From assembly GCF_002806995.1 (NCBI RefSeq), contig NZ_NIHE01000006.1:62001-126000 (forward strand): DNA of 64,000 bases, read 5' to 3'. The notes below the pieces were generated by a model that saw only the letters and a list, made by a program, of their open reading frames with translations, was not told the origin of the DNA and ran no database searches. The stretch comes from Confluentibacter lentus. Its GTDB lineage: Bacteria; Bacteroidota; Bacteroidia; Flavobacteriales; Flavobacteriaceae. Shown one piece after another: positions 7,439-14,472 of this stretch. Every line of letters starts with the position of its first letter. The first letter of the stretch is position 1. A program made the translations under genes and the position numbers.

Positions 7439-7702
7439 TTAAGCTTTTTTCATTTTTTCTTTTGCTTCTTCTTTTCCTCTGTTCAGCAATTCTTCTCCAT
7501 CTTCTTTTATAGAGCTGTATTTATCTGAAACGGTATCTAAAAAATCATCAAAACCTTTTTTTAGTTTATCTTTAGCTTCTTTGCTTTTTCCTACGATTTT
7601 TTTTCGAGTGTTTTCACCTTTGTCTGGGGCTAATAAAACGCCTAGTGCTGCTCCTACTGCGATGCCTGCTAAAAGGCCTAATACTGTGTTACGTGTTTTC
7701 AT
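7439..7702 (-). CDS. YtxH domain protein
   Basis: 87 residues. The single N-terminal helix with GLLAGIAVGAALGVLLAPDKG is the YtxH signature (glycine-rich membrane segment ending in LLAP..G). It is followed by a long Lys/Glu-rich amphipathic helix. It resembles Gram-positive general-stress proteins of the same family. It is part of the minus-strand envelope cassette, ten bases ahead of the holin-like gene. Confidence 0.87.
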   Translation of the reverse strand: MKTRNTVLGLLAGIAVGAALGVLLAPDKGENTRKKIVGKSKEAKDKLKKGFDDFLDTVSDKYSSIKEDGEELLNRGKEEAKEKMKKA

Positions 7703-7745
7703 TTCTTTTAATTTTAATTATTACTATTATTTTAATCTTTAATTT

Positions 7746-7898
7746 TTAGATCCCTTTACCGCCTATTAATCTTAGTAGAATAGCAATTACTGCTATGACC
7801 AATAGAATATGGATCAATCCGGTTGCACTGTAAACAAATACTCCAAATGCCCAACCGATTACTAAGATGACTGCGATGATGTATAATAAACTTCTCAT
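7746..7898 (-). CDS. Small two-helix membrane protein (lmo0937/DUF5670-like)
   Basis: A 50-residue protein, MRSLLYIIAVILVIGWAFG..., with a second helix ending in LLRLIGGKGI. This matches the lmo0937-type family of tiny membrane proteins (first helix with IGWAFGVF, Arg-rich C-end). It sits between the YtxH gene and a secreted 140-residue protein in the same direction. Function unknown; probably stress-related, from its neighbours. Confidence 0.85.
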   Translation of the reverse strand: MRSLLYIIAVILVIGWAFGVFVYSATGLIHILLVIAVIAILLRLIGGKGI

Positions 7899-7923
7899 AA
7901 TATTGAATTTTAATGGTTAATAA

Positions 7924-8346
7924 TTATTTTAATGTGGTAAATGATTCATCTATATTAGATTTTACCTCCTCGGAATTTCCAAATGAATTTATTACTCTAA
8001 TTGCTTCTTCTAAGCTTATCGATACACCAGAGGCATGACCAGAATTGGTTATTACGTTCCAGGTGTAAATTTTATTTTCTAAATTTTCACTGATTAAAGA
8101 CATTGGTATGATGTTTTTTTTAAGAATTTTTGCATTGTTTGTAAGCAGTGCTATTTCCTGATTTACATCGTCCATGCTTAAACAGGTTCCAGTAAAAGTT
8201 CCGAGTTCTGTTTCGATATTCCATTTATAAACCTGTATGGTTTTATTGTTTTGCTCTATATCATTTTTCTTATTTGCTGCTGTCATAGAGTTTGAATACA
8301 ACATACTCGATGCCGCTATACTTGATGCTATTATTGACTTTTTCAT
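7924..8346 (-). CDS. Secreted protein with an internal duplication
   Basis: 140 residues. A signal-peptide-like N-terminus (about 1-23) precedes two copies of a roughly 27-residue unit at about 40-66 and 94-120. Shared pattern: Y-K/T-W-N-I/V-x-T-x-x-G-x-x-x-G-x-x-x-S followed by acidic helical residues. The duplication suggests a small two-repeat beta/alpha domain exported to the periplasm. No family recognised. It belongs to the envelope cassette and lies 18 bases after the lipoprotein gene at 8365. Confidence 0.7.
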   Translation of the reverse strand: MKKSIIASSIAASSMLYSNSMTAANKKNDIEQNNKTIQVYKWNIETELGTFTGTCLSMDDVNQEIALLTNNAKILKKNIIPMSLISENLENKIYTWNVITNSGHASGVSISLEEAIRVINSFGNSEEVKSNIDESFTTLK

Positions 8347-8364
8347 GACATTAATTTTTAGTAT

Positions 8365-8943
8365 TTAAATCTCTTGAGCTTCTTGGTTTAATCTATTTAA
8401 AGTATCTTCTATCTTATTTATGTTAGATTTTAACGTATGGGTGTCTTTAATTGCTAAAACTTTAAATTCCACATTATTGGTTGTTTTTCCTAAAGTATTT
8501 AGCAACTGTATTTGTGTTTCTGTTTTGTTTAAAATTTGCTTCAACTTTTTTTCTATAAACGCATGATTATCATCATCTCTAAATTCAAACGCATTGTTTA
8601 TACTTATATAGGTTGGTATGGAAATAAGTTTATCTTCTGCTAGTTTGTTGTAATTTTTCGATATTTCAAAGTGCGTTTTTTCTAATCTTTCGGTTAACTG
8701 TGCTACGTTTTTTAGAGTATCAACATGCTTTATGGCTTCACATAATTCTATAATATCTAAATTGTTTCTTGAAACCCTAAGCAACAACTCAGCTTCTTTT
8801 TTGTATGTGTTTATTTTAGTTTGTATGTCACTTACAATGTCCTTTTTGCGTTTGTTGTTTTCTAAAATGTAATTACAAGAAATTAACACAGGGGTTGCAA
8901 ACACCAACAACAGCATCAGTTTCAGCATGTTTTTAAATTTCAT
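8365..8943 (-). CDS. Putative lipoprotein, coiled-coil rich
   Basis: 192 residues. The signal sequence ends at LISC (cysteine 23), a likely lipobox. The mature part is almost all helical, with heptad-like stretches (DIVSDIQTKINTYKKEAELL; IKHVDTLKNVAQLTERLEK; C-terminal NINKIEDTLNRLNQEAQEI). No enzyme motif is seen. It is the first gene of the minus-strand cassette and lies directly below a region with a repeated sequence that may be its control region. Confidence 0.7.
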   Translation of the reverse strand: MKFKNMLKLMLLLVFATPVLISCNYILENNKRKKDIVSDIQTKINTYKKEAELLLRVSRNNLDIIELCEAIKHVDTLKNVAQLTERLEKTHFEISKNYNKLAEDKLISIPTYISINNAFEFRDDDNHAFIEKKLKQILNKTETQIQLLNTLGKTTNNVEFKVLAIKDTHTLKSNINKIEDTLNRLNQEAQEI

Positions 8944-8968
8944 TTTTTTTCTCTTTTACATCGCTACA

Positions 8969-9103
8969 CAAAGATGCAATGGTATGGTGCTTTTTGTGTT
9001 ATAACATTTTTTACAATACTTATAGAATTTACATTTATCTAATTGATAGGTTGTTAAATAAGTATATTCCAAAGATGCGATGGGATGTAACTTTTTATGT
9101 TAC
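8969..9103. repeat. Imperfect direct repeat upstream of the envelope cassette
   Basis: Two copies of an approximately 33-base sequence start at 8969 and 9070 (CAAAGATGC...CTTTTT.TGTTA); 27 of 33 positions agree, offset 101 bases. The second copy includes GTAAC-N7-GTTAC (9087-9103). They lie in the 281-base gap before the first cassette gene, so they could be binding sites of the nearby AraC or receiver system. No open reading frame of either strand here looks real. Confidence 0.45.
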
Positions 9104-9224
9104 AGTATTATGCAGTATGGTTACAATATTTCAATATAGCTGTGTTGAAGAAAATATAAAAAGGAATAATAACCTTTAAATAGATTTGTTTCTATTTAGG
9201 ATTAGGTTGAAATAAAACGGAATT

Positions 9225-11009
9225 TTATATGAAAGGGAGGTAAATGGTAAATGTTGCACCAGCATTTGGTTTGCCGCTTCCAAAGATGAATCCTTGATGG
9301 TTTTCAACTATTTTTTTACAAATGGATAGCCCTATGCCTGTGCCCGAGTATTCATCTTTATTGTGAAGGCGGTTAAACAGCACAAAAATGTTTTCGGCAT
9401 ATTCATTATCAAACCCAATACCATTATCTGTAAACGTGATTTTATGGTAGTAAGGTTTTTTCGGGTTTGATATTTGAGGTTCTTCCGAAGCTTTTATTTT
9501 ACTATAAACAATACGTATTTCAGGAATTCTGTCCTTCGATTTATATTTTAAGGAATTACTTATCAGGTTTGAAAACAGTTGTTGTATTTGAAAAGGAATG
9601 ACATTAATTGTTGGAAGTTTGTTTGAAGTAATAATGGCATTTTCTTCGGATATTAATTCTGCTAAATCTTGTTTTGCGTTTTCCAACAATATATTAATAT
9701 CAACCAGTTCAAACGCTTTGTCGGACTTATTGGTTCTTGAAAATTGCAATAAATCATCAATTAACAACCGCATTCTGGTGGCTGCATTTTTTATTCGGTC
9801 TATATATAATATTCCAGTTTCAGACAGTTTACTAGATTCTTTATCTTCGAGTCTGGACAAAAATGTTTGTATTTTCCTTAATGGTTCTTGTAAATCGTGG
9901 CTGGCAACATAGTTAAATGCCGAGAGTTCTTTATTGTTTCGTTCCAGTTCTAAATTACGTTCTTCTAGAGTTTTAAAGTGTTCAATTTCGTTTGTAATGT
10001 CGGTAGTTATTCCTAAAAGTTGTTTTTTGCCATCTAAGTTTCTATGTAGTTTTGCACAAGCTTTGAAGTGCCTTATGGTGCCATTTTTTTGAATGATTCT
10101 ATAATATATAAAAGGGAGATCTTCATTTATCATCATTTTATCAACATCTTTTTGTAATTTTTCTACATCTTCAGGATGTACAAAATTTAAAAAATTATCT
10201 AATGTTGGTGTAAATGATTGCGGTTCTTCCCCTAGCAGTCTGTATAAATTGTCAGAATAGGTAAAAGCGCTTTCTTCTATGTCCCAAATCCAGTTGCCCT
10301 GTTGCCCAATAATTTCGGATTGCTTTGTAGATTCCTTAAAAATTTCTAATTGCTCATTGGCAGCTTTAATCTTTTTTAAGTCACGAATAATCTTGCTATA
10401 AGTTATAAACATGAGCACTAAAGATAGTAGCAGCACCATGTACAAAAACATGGGCGTAACTTTTAAATTAGACTCGTATGTTTGTTGCCTTTTTCGTAGC
10501 AATTCATTTTCAGAGTCAATCATTCCTTTGATTTTAACCCTGATTGTATCCATCAATTTTTTTCCATTATAAAAATTTTCCTTGAAGTTTTCATCATTAT
10601 AATTTCCAACAGAAGAAAATCTAAAGGCTTTTTCAAAATACTCCATGCGCTTATCTATCAGAATATTAAGTTCTCTTAGATTGTTTTGCAAGGCTATATT
10701 GTCCTTGCCGAGTACTTTTAGTTCAGCATAACTGGAATTAATATTTTCCCTTCCAACATTGTATGGATCAAGGTAAATGGGGTCGTTTGTTATTATAAAC
10801 CCTCGTTGTCCAGTTTCTGCATCTTTTAAATGGGAAAATATTTTTTCTAACTCAACATTTACCTTATAGGTTTGAGTTAGTAAGGCTGAAGATTGAGATA
10901 AATCTTCTATTTTTTTATAGGTTGTTCCACCAATTACTAGAATTATAAAAGCAGATATAAAAAAAATACTTTTAATTAACCAAGATTTTTTAAATATTCT
11001 AGCGGGCAT
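9225..11009 (-). CDS. Sensor histidine kinase with CHASE3 and PAS domains
   Basis: 594 residues. TM1 about 12-30; periplasmic CHASE3 domain (about 35-180) with DAETGQRGFIITNDPIYLDPY; TM2 about 188-207; PAS domain about 230-345 (WIWDIEE..., FVHPEDVEKL); HisKA with phospho-acceptor histidine in SHDLQEPLRKI (about 370); HATPase with the N box LFSNLISNSLKY and G box DNGIGF plus GTGIGLSICKKIVE. It is a complete hybrid-free kinase. It starts four bases after the receiver gene and shares an operon with it and the AraC-type gene. The signal is unknown; envelope or chemical stress fits the neighbouring cassette. Confidence 0.92.
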   Translation of the reverse strand: MPARIFKKSWLIKSIFFISAFIILVIGGTTYKKIEDLSQSSALLTQTYKVNVELEKIFSHLKDAETGQRGFIITNDPIYLDPYNVGRENINSSYAELKVLGKDNIALQNNLRELNILIDKRMEYFEKAFRFSSVGNYNDENFKENFYNGKKLMDTIRVKIKGMIDSENELLRKRQQTYESNLKVTPMFLYMVLLLSLVLMFITYSKIIRDLKKIKAANEQLEIFKESTKQSEIIGQQGNWIWDIEESAFTYSDNLYRLLGEEPQSFTPTLDNFLNFVHPEDVEKLQKDVDKMMINEDLPFIYYRIIQKNGTIRHFKACAKLHRNLDGKKQLLGITTDITNEIEHFKTLEERNLELERNNKELSAFNYVASHDLQEPLRKIQTFLSRLEDKESSKLSETGILYIDRIKNAATRMRLLIDDLLQFSRTNKSDKAFELVDINILLENAKQDLAELISEENAIITSNKLPTINVIPFQIQQLFSNLISNSLKYKSKDRIPEIRIVYSKIKASEEPQISNPKKPYYHKITFTDNGIGFDNEYAENIFVLFNRLHNKDEYSGTGIGLSICKKIVENHQGFIFGSGKPNAGATFTIYLPFI

Positions 11010-11013
11010 AATT

Positions 11014-11460
11014 TTATAATCTTAAAAGGAAGTTGTCCTTGTTCAAGCCATTTGTATAATATTGCCAATTAATGGTAACAACTTCTTGTAATACTTTTTT
11101 GAGCGTTTTAAAATCGTTGGGTTTTTTAATGTAGATGTTTGCACCCATAATAAATGTTTTTTCAATATCTTCTTCTGATGCTGAGGTTGAATAAATAGCA
11201 ATGGCAATATCATTGAATTTATCAAATTTCTTTAACTCTCTTAGGCACTCCAATCCAGATTTTCTAGGCATATTCAAATCTAAAAACAGCACGTTTGGTA
11301 ATACGCAGTTTTCTGTATTTAAATAATCCATTAAATAAACACCATCATTAAATGTTTTTACCCTTGTGTTTATTTTTAGTTCCTCGAAGGCATCAGTAAA
11401 AAATAAACGATCATCTGCATCATCATCAGCCAATATGATATTTATATAATCTTCTTGCAT
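11014..11460 (-). CDS. Single-domain response regulator (CheY/Rcp1-like receiver)
   Basis: 148 residues, receiver domain only. Acidic pocket DDDADD (about 11-16), phospho-acceptor aspartate in LFLDLNMPRKSG, switch threonine/serine in YSTSAS, and lysine in IKKP. No output domain follows, so it acts by protein contact or phosphorelay, as in Rcp1-type partners of CHASE3/PAS kinases. It lies between the AraC-type gene and the kinase with four-base gaps on both sides. Confidence 0.92.
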   Translation of the reverse strand: MQEDYINIILADDDADDRLFFTDAFEELKINTRVKTFNDGVYLMDYLNTENCVLPNVLFLDLNMPRKSGLECLRELKKFDKFNDIAIAIYSTSASEEDIEKTFIMGANIYIKKPNDFKTLKKVLQEVVTINWQYYTNGLNKDNFLLRL

Positions 11461-11464
11461 ACGT

Positions 11465-12031
11465 TTAGTTGGTTTGGTTCAGGTTTAATTCCCGTCTTTT
11501 AGTAATAATACGTTGAAATGCAGATGGCGTAATGCCTGTGGTATTTTTAAATTGAGTACTTAAATGCGCAACGCTAGAATAGTTGAGTTTAAATGCAATT
11601 TCAGTTAAACTTAAGTTTTCATTTATTATTAACTGCTTGGTATATTCTATTTTTTGAAGAATAATGAAATTTTCAATGGATGTATGAGTGACTTCAGAAA
11701 AAAGATTGGACAGATATCCATAACTATGCCCTAAAGCATCCGATAAGTATGCAGATGCTTTCACGTTAATGTTCGCGTCATCGTTAAAAACCATATCTGT
11801 GATAGCATCTTTTATTTTTTGTACCAATATGCTTTTCTGATTTTCAACAATTTCAATGCAATATTCATTTAAATCATCAGAGAGCTTTTGTAGTCTATCT
11901 TCTGATAGTTTTTCTAAAAGTTCTACTTCACCAAAACCAACAACTTTGTGTTTTATATTATGTTCCAGTAATTTTTCATCCAAGACTTTTCTGCATAAGG
12001 CATTAAAATCAAACTTTAAATGTAATTTCAT
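11465..12031 (-). CDS. AraC-family helix-turn-helix regulator
   Basis: 188 residues from the ATG at 12031. That start (MKLHLKFDF) is preferred over an upstream one at 12073, as it matches the N-terminus usual for short flavobacterial AraC proteins. The C-terminal about 95 residues form the double HTH: LTEIAFKLNYSSVAHLSTQFKNTTGITPSAFQ is the AraC signature region (given in part here as AFKLNYSSVAHLSTQFK). The N-terminal domain is short and not an arabinose-type cupin. It heads the operon with receiver and kinase, so it is the likely DNA-binding output of that system. Confidence 0.88.
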   Translation of the reverse strand: MKLHLKFDFNALCRKVLDEKLLEHNIKHKVVGFGEVELLEKLSEDRLQKLSDDLNEYCIEIVENQKSILVQKIKDAITDMVFNDDANINVKASAYLSDALGHSYGYLSNLFSEVTHTSIENFIILQKIEYTKQLIINENLSLTEIAFKLNYSSVAHLSTQFKNTTGITPSAFQRIITKRRELNLNQTN

Positions 12032-12143
12032 ATGAACTATTTGTCTTGTAAATTTAGAACTATTTATCCACAAATTTGCATCAGAATATTCAAAAGGTTT
12101 CTGGGACTTAAATATTTTGGAGGCACACCAATCAAAATTACCT

Positions 12144-13262
12144 TTAAGTACTAGTTTTACTTCTTATTTCTTTCCATTTTTTTAATCTAGTTCTTGCCCT
12201 TCCCCGTAGATGACTATCAATTGGGTCGCCTATTAAAAATCCGTAGGCGTGATAACCTGGTGTATTGTCAAAGATTATTTTTAAAGTAGCCGTAATGGGT
12301 AAAGCCACAATCATGCCTGCAATGCCCCAAAGCATTGAAAAAACGATAAATGAAAGTATGGCAATAAACGCATTAATACTCACTTTAGAGCCGGTTATTT
12401 TAGGTGTTATAAAATTACCTTCTAAAAATTGTATAAACATAAATATGGCGATAACCCCAAAGGCATACCAAGCACTATCCTTGGTTGCTAGGGCAACAAC
12501 GGCAGGAATTAAGGAACCTATTAAAATACCAATATAGGGTATTAATAATAAAATGGCTGCAAAAAAACCAAAAAATATGGCATGATCTATTCCTAAAATA
12601 AGCAACCCAGCGGTATTTAATACACCAACAATAAATATTACCTTGATCAATCCAACTAAATAGTTTTGTTGAATGCTATATATTTTTCCAATTATTTTGT
12701 TTAAAAAAGCTTTGGATTTGTTTCTAAATACTTTATAGCAGAAAACCCTTAAAAAACGTCTGTAATACAAAAAGAAGAACAAGTAAATAGGTATTAATAC
12801 AAGATTACTGATTAAAGATCCAGATTGCGAAATGAACTCGCCAATTTTATCAAAGTTACCTTTTAATATATTCTCTATTTTTAAGTCTCTTGAGAATAGG
12901 GTGTCCCTGCTATTCATATTAAAGGTTTTTTGGAAGAATTCAATAATATTATAATAGACTTTGGATATGTTTTTTACATAATCTTCGCCATTATTACTTA
13001 TACTATTTAATTGATAATATATTAGGGTTACAATAAGGGCTGTAACAAAAAAAATGATAAGTAGGGAACATATGGTAGCAAACAAGCGATTGAATCTCCA
13101 TTTATGTTCTAGAAACTCTTGTATGGGATATATCATAACCGCTAATATAATGGCATATAAAATTGGCATTATAAGCGGCTTTAGTATGTATAAAATAAAT
13201 ACAATTGTAATGATGGTAAGTAATCCAAAAAGAGGATGGTAGTTTGTATTTTTTGTATTCAT
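12144..13262 (-). CDS. AI-2E family permease (PerM-like)
   Basis: 372 residues with about eight hydrophobic helices. The order matches the AI-2E/PerM transporter family: two N-terminal helix pairs, a soluble central region (about 70-145), then a helical C-terminal half with PYIGILIGSLIPAVVAL and the conserved EGNFITPKITGSKVSINAF segment. Inner-membrane protein; substrate uncertain (AI-2 export is shown for only some members). It is upstream of the AraC gene on the same strand, about 110 bases away, and downstream of csbD. Confidence 0.9.
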   Translation of the reverse strand: MNTKNTNYHPLFGLLTIITIVFILYILKPLIMPILYAIILAVMIYPIQEFLEHKWRFNRLFATICSLLIIFFVTALIVTLIYYQLNSISNNGEDYVKNISKVYYNIIEFFQKTFNMNSRDTLFSRDLKIENILKGNFDKIGEFISQSGSLISNLVLIPIYLFFFLYYRRFLRVFCYKVFRNKSKAFLNKIIGKIYSIQQNYLVGLIKVIFIVGVLNTAGLLILGIDHAIFFGFFAAILLLIPYIGILIGSLIPAVVALATKDSAWYAFGVIAIFMFIQFLEGNFITPKITGSKVSINAFIAILSFIVFSMLWGIAGMIVALPITATLKIIFDNTPGYHAYGFLIGDPIDSHLRGRARTRLKKWKEIRSKTST

Positions 13263-13382
13263 TTGGTTAAGATAAAATAAATTTTATAAATCTGCCTTAC
13301 TAGCCATAATAGTAATTCACTAACCAACCAACCAAAATTAACTATTAGAATTAAAATTGGCTTTCAGGCAGATTTTTAATTT

Positions 13383-13568
13383 TTACAAATCTGAAATTAT
13401 CTTATGTATTTCTTCTTTAGACTTACCTAATTTTTCTTGAAGTCTGCCAAGCATTTCATCTTCTTTTCCTTCTGCCATTAGCAAATCATCATCAGTTAGT
13501 TTGGCATATTTTTGTTTTAATTTACCTTTTAATTCTTTCCAATTTCCTTTTAATTCTGTCGTGTTCAT
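13383..13568 (-). CDS. CsbD family stress protein
   Basis: 61 residues: NTTELKGNWKELKGKLKQKYAKLTDDDL is the CsbD consensus (part shown: GNWKELKGKLKQKYAKL), ending in EIHKIISDL. Small, highly charged and helical; general-stress induced in other bacteria, function unknown. It shares its direction with the permease and the small-protein cassette, which supports a stress island. Confidence 0.93.
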   Translation of the reverse strand: MNTTELKGNWKELKGKLKQKYAKLTDDDLLMAEGKEDEMLGRLQEKLGKSKEEIHKIISDL

Positions 13569-13820
13569 AATTTTAAGTTTTAAAATGTTTATTTTTATTA
13601 GGATGTATTTTATCCAAATCCAGACTTTAAATTCAAATCCAGTTTGATTTCATTATGTTCCCAACTGTATTTTAGAAACCATATACAAGCCTAATATCTT
13701 CTCTGTTTATGTTGGTACAAAGTTAAAATAGAGAAAAAGGTTATGGGTTACAGAATTATTTTAGATTGTTATATAATTTTATGAATGCAAGTAATGTGTG
13801 CTTAAAAAAGTAAAAGCAAA

Positions 13821-13973
13821 TCAGTCCAGGGCATTTTTTGTTACAAAATACCGCCAGCCAATTATAGTCATTTGTAGTTTATTGGCTTTAGCTAAATCCA
13901 ATTGTTTTTTAGAGTAACTAGGTAAAACCAGTTTGTTGATTTTTGCTAAAATCTTGAATACTTGCTTTTTCAT
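13821..13973 (-). CDS. Small conserved basic protein
   Basis: A 50-residue basic protein, MKKQVFKILAKINKLVLPSY then KKQLDLAKANKLQMTIIGWRYFVTKNALD (shown in part). I recall similar short proteins in flavobacterial genomes, some with an 'SsrA-binding' label, but no SmpB fold is visible, so the label should not be trusted. A TATTTTTG -7 element on the minus strand (13996-14003) and an 11-base inverted repeat lie just before it. Function unknown. Confidence 0.7.
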   Translation of the reverse strand: MKKQVFKILAKINKLVLPSYSKKQLDLAKANKLQMTIIGWRYFVTKNALD

Positions 13974-13995
13974 TTTAAAGTCCTTCTTATGAAAG

Positions 13996-14032
13996 CAAAA
14001 ATAGTAAAACTTATTCTAGACTAAGTTTTACT
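13996..14032 (-). promoter_or_regulatory. Promoter -7 element with an adjoining inverted repeat
   Basis: On the minus strand TATTTTTG (13996-14003) matches TAnnTTTG. The inverted repeat AGTAAAACTTA / TAAGTTTTACT (14003-14013 and 14022-14032, loop of eight bases, no mismatch) abuts it on the upstream side, where a -33 element would be. It may be an operator for the 50-residue gene. Its flanking T runs also allow a terminator reading. Confidence 0.45.
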
Positions 14033-14043
14033 TGTTTTTTGGT

Positions 14044-14109
14044 TTAGAAAATAATTGAAAAAATAATTTTAATTATAATTTCAATGACAAGTTCGGCAAG
14101 TGTGATCAT
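14044..14109 (-). CDS. Possible micro-protein, hydrophobic (21 residues)
   Basis: An open frame starting ATG at 14109 encodes 21 residues, MITLAELVIEIIIKIIFSII plus F, almost entirely a single hydrophobic helix. A perfect hairpin (14003-14032) follows its stop after eleven bases, so it could be a self-contained unit like a type I toxin or small membrane peptide. There is no clear promoter or Shine-Dalgarno site. It may equally be chance in AT-rich DNA. Confidence 0.25.
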   Translation of the reverse strand: MITLAELVIEIIIKIIFSIIF

Positions 14110-14235
14110 AATGTTAGGTTTTATAGTTAATAATTGAGTTTGATATGTAATTGAAGTTTGAAGATATATATTTAGCCATATTTACACCTTATACTTTTAT
14201 TAAAATCGATGAATTTGAATATAAATATGTAAGTT

Positions 14236-14261
14236 AAAAAATGATATTAATATCATTTTTT
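14236..14261. repeat. Perfect 26-base palindrome
   Basis: AAAAAATGATATT and its exact complement AATATCATTTTTT sit back to back without a loop, in a region from about 14110 to 14420 where no gene is visible. Such loop-free symmetry fits a dimer-binding site better than a terminator. No adjacent -7 element is clear. Confidence 0.4.
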
Positions 14262-14420
14262 GTATTATTATCTACATTAAAGTTTAAAACATTAACTATT
14301 AGGTATGTTTGTTGTTTTAAAGTGTAATAATTGTAGGGCGTTTTGGAAGCATTTTTAAAAATCGTAGGGCATAAAAGTGTATAAAACCACGTTTTTTATA
14401 TTTCTCATCTTTTTGTAAAA

Positions 14421-14453
14421 TAAAAAAGCACTCCTTTTGGGAGTGCCTAAAAA
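14421..14453 (-). terminator. Terminator of the blaI-M56 operon
   Basis: GCACTCC (14428-14434) pairs with GGAGTGC (14440-14446). Read on the minus strand it is followed by TTTTTTA. It starts 26 bases after the M56 stop codon, so it ends that operon. Confidence 0.85.
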
Positions 14454-14472
14454 TTATAAAATAGCTAGCAAT

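Noticed and set aside
8979-9179. Plus-strand open frame of 66 residues
   Set aside because: It lies on the repeated control region of the cassette and its composition is cysteine- and tyrosine-rich without a family match; no promoter.
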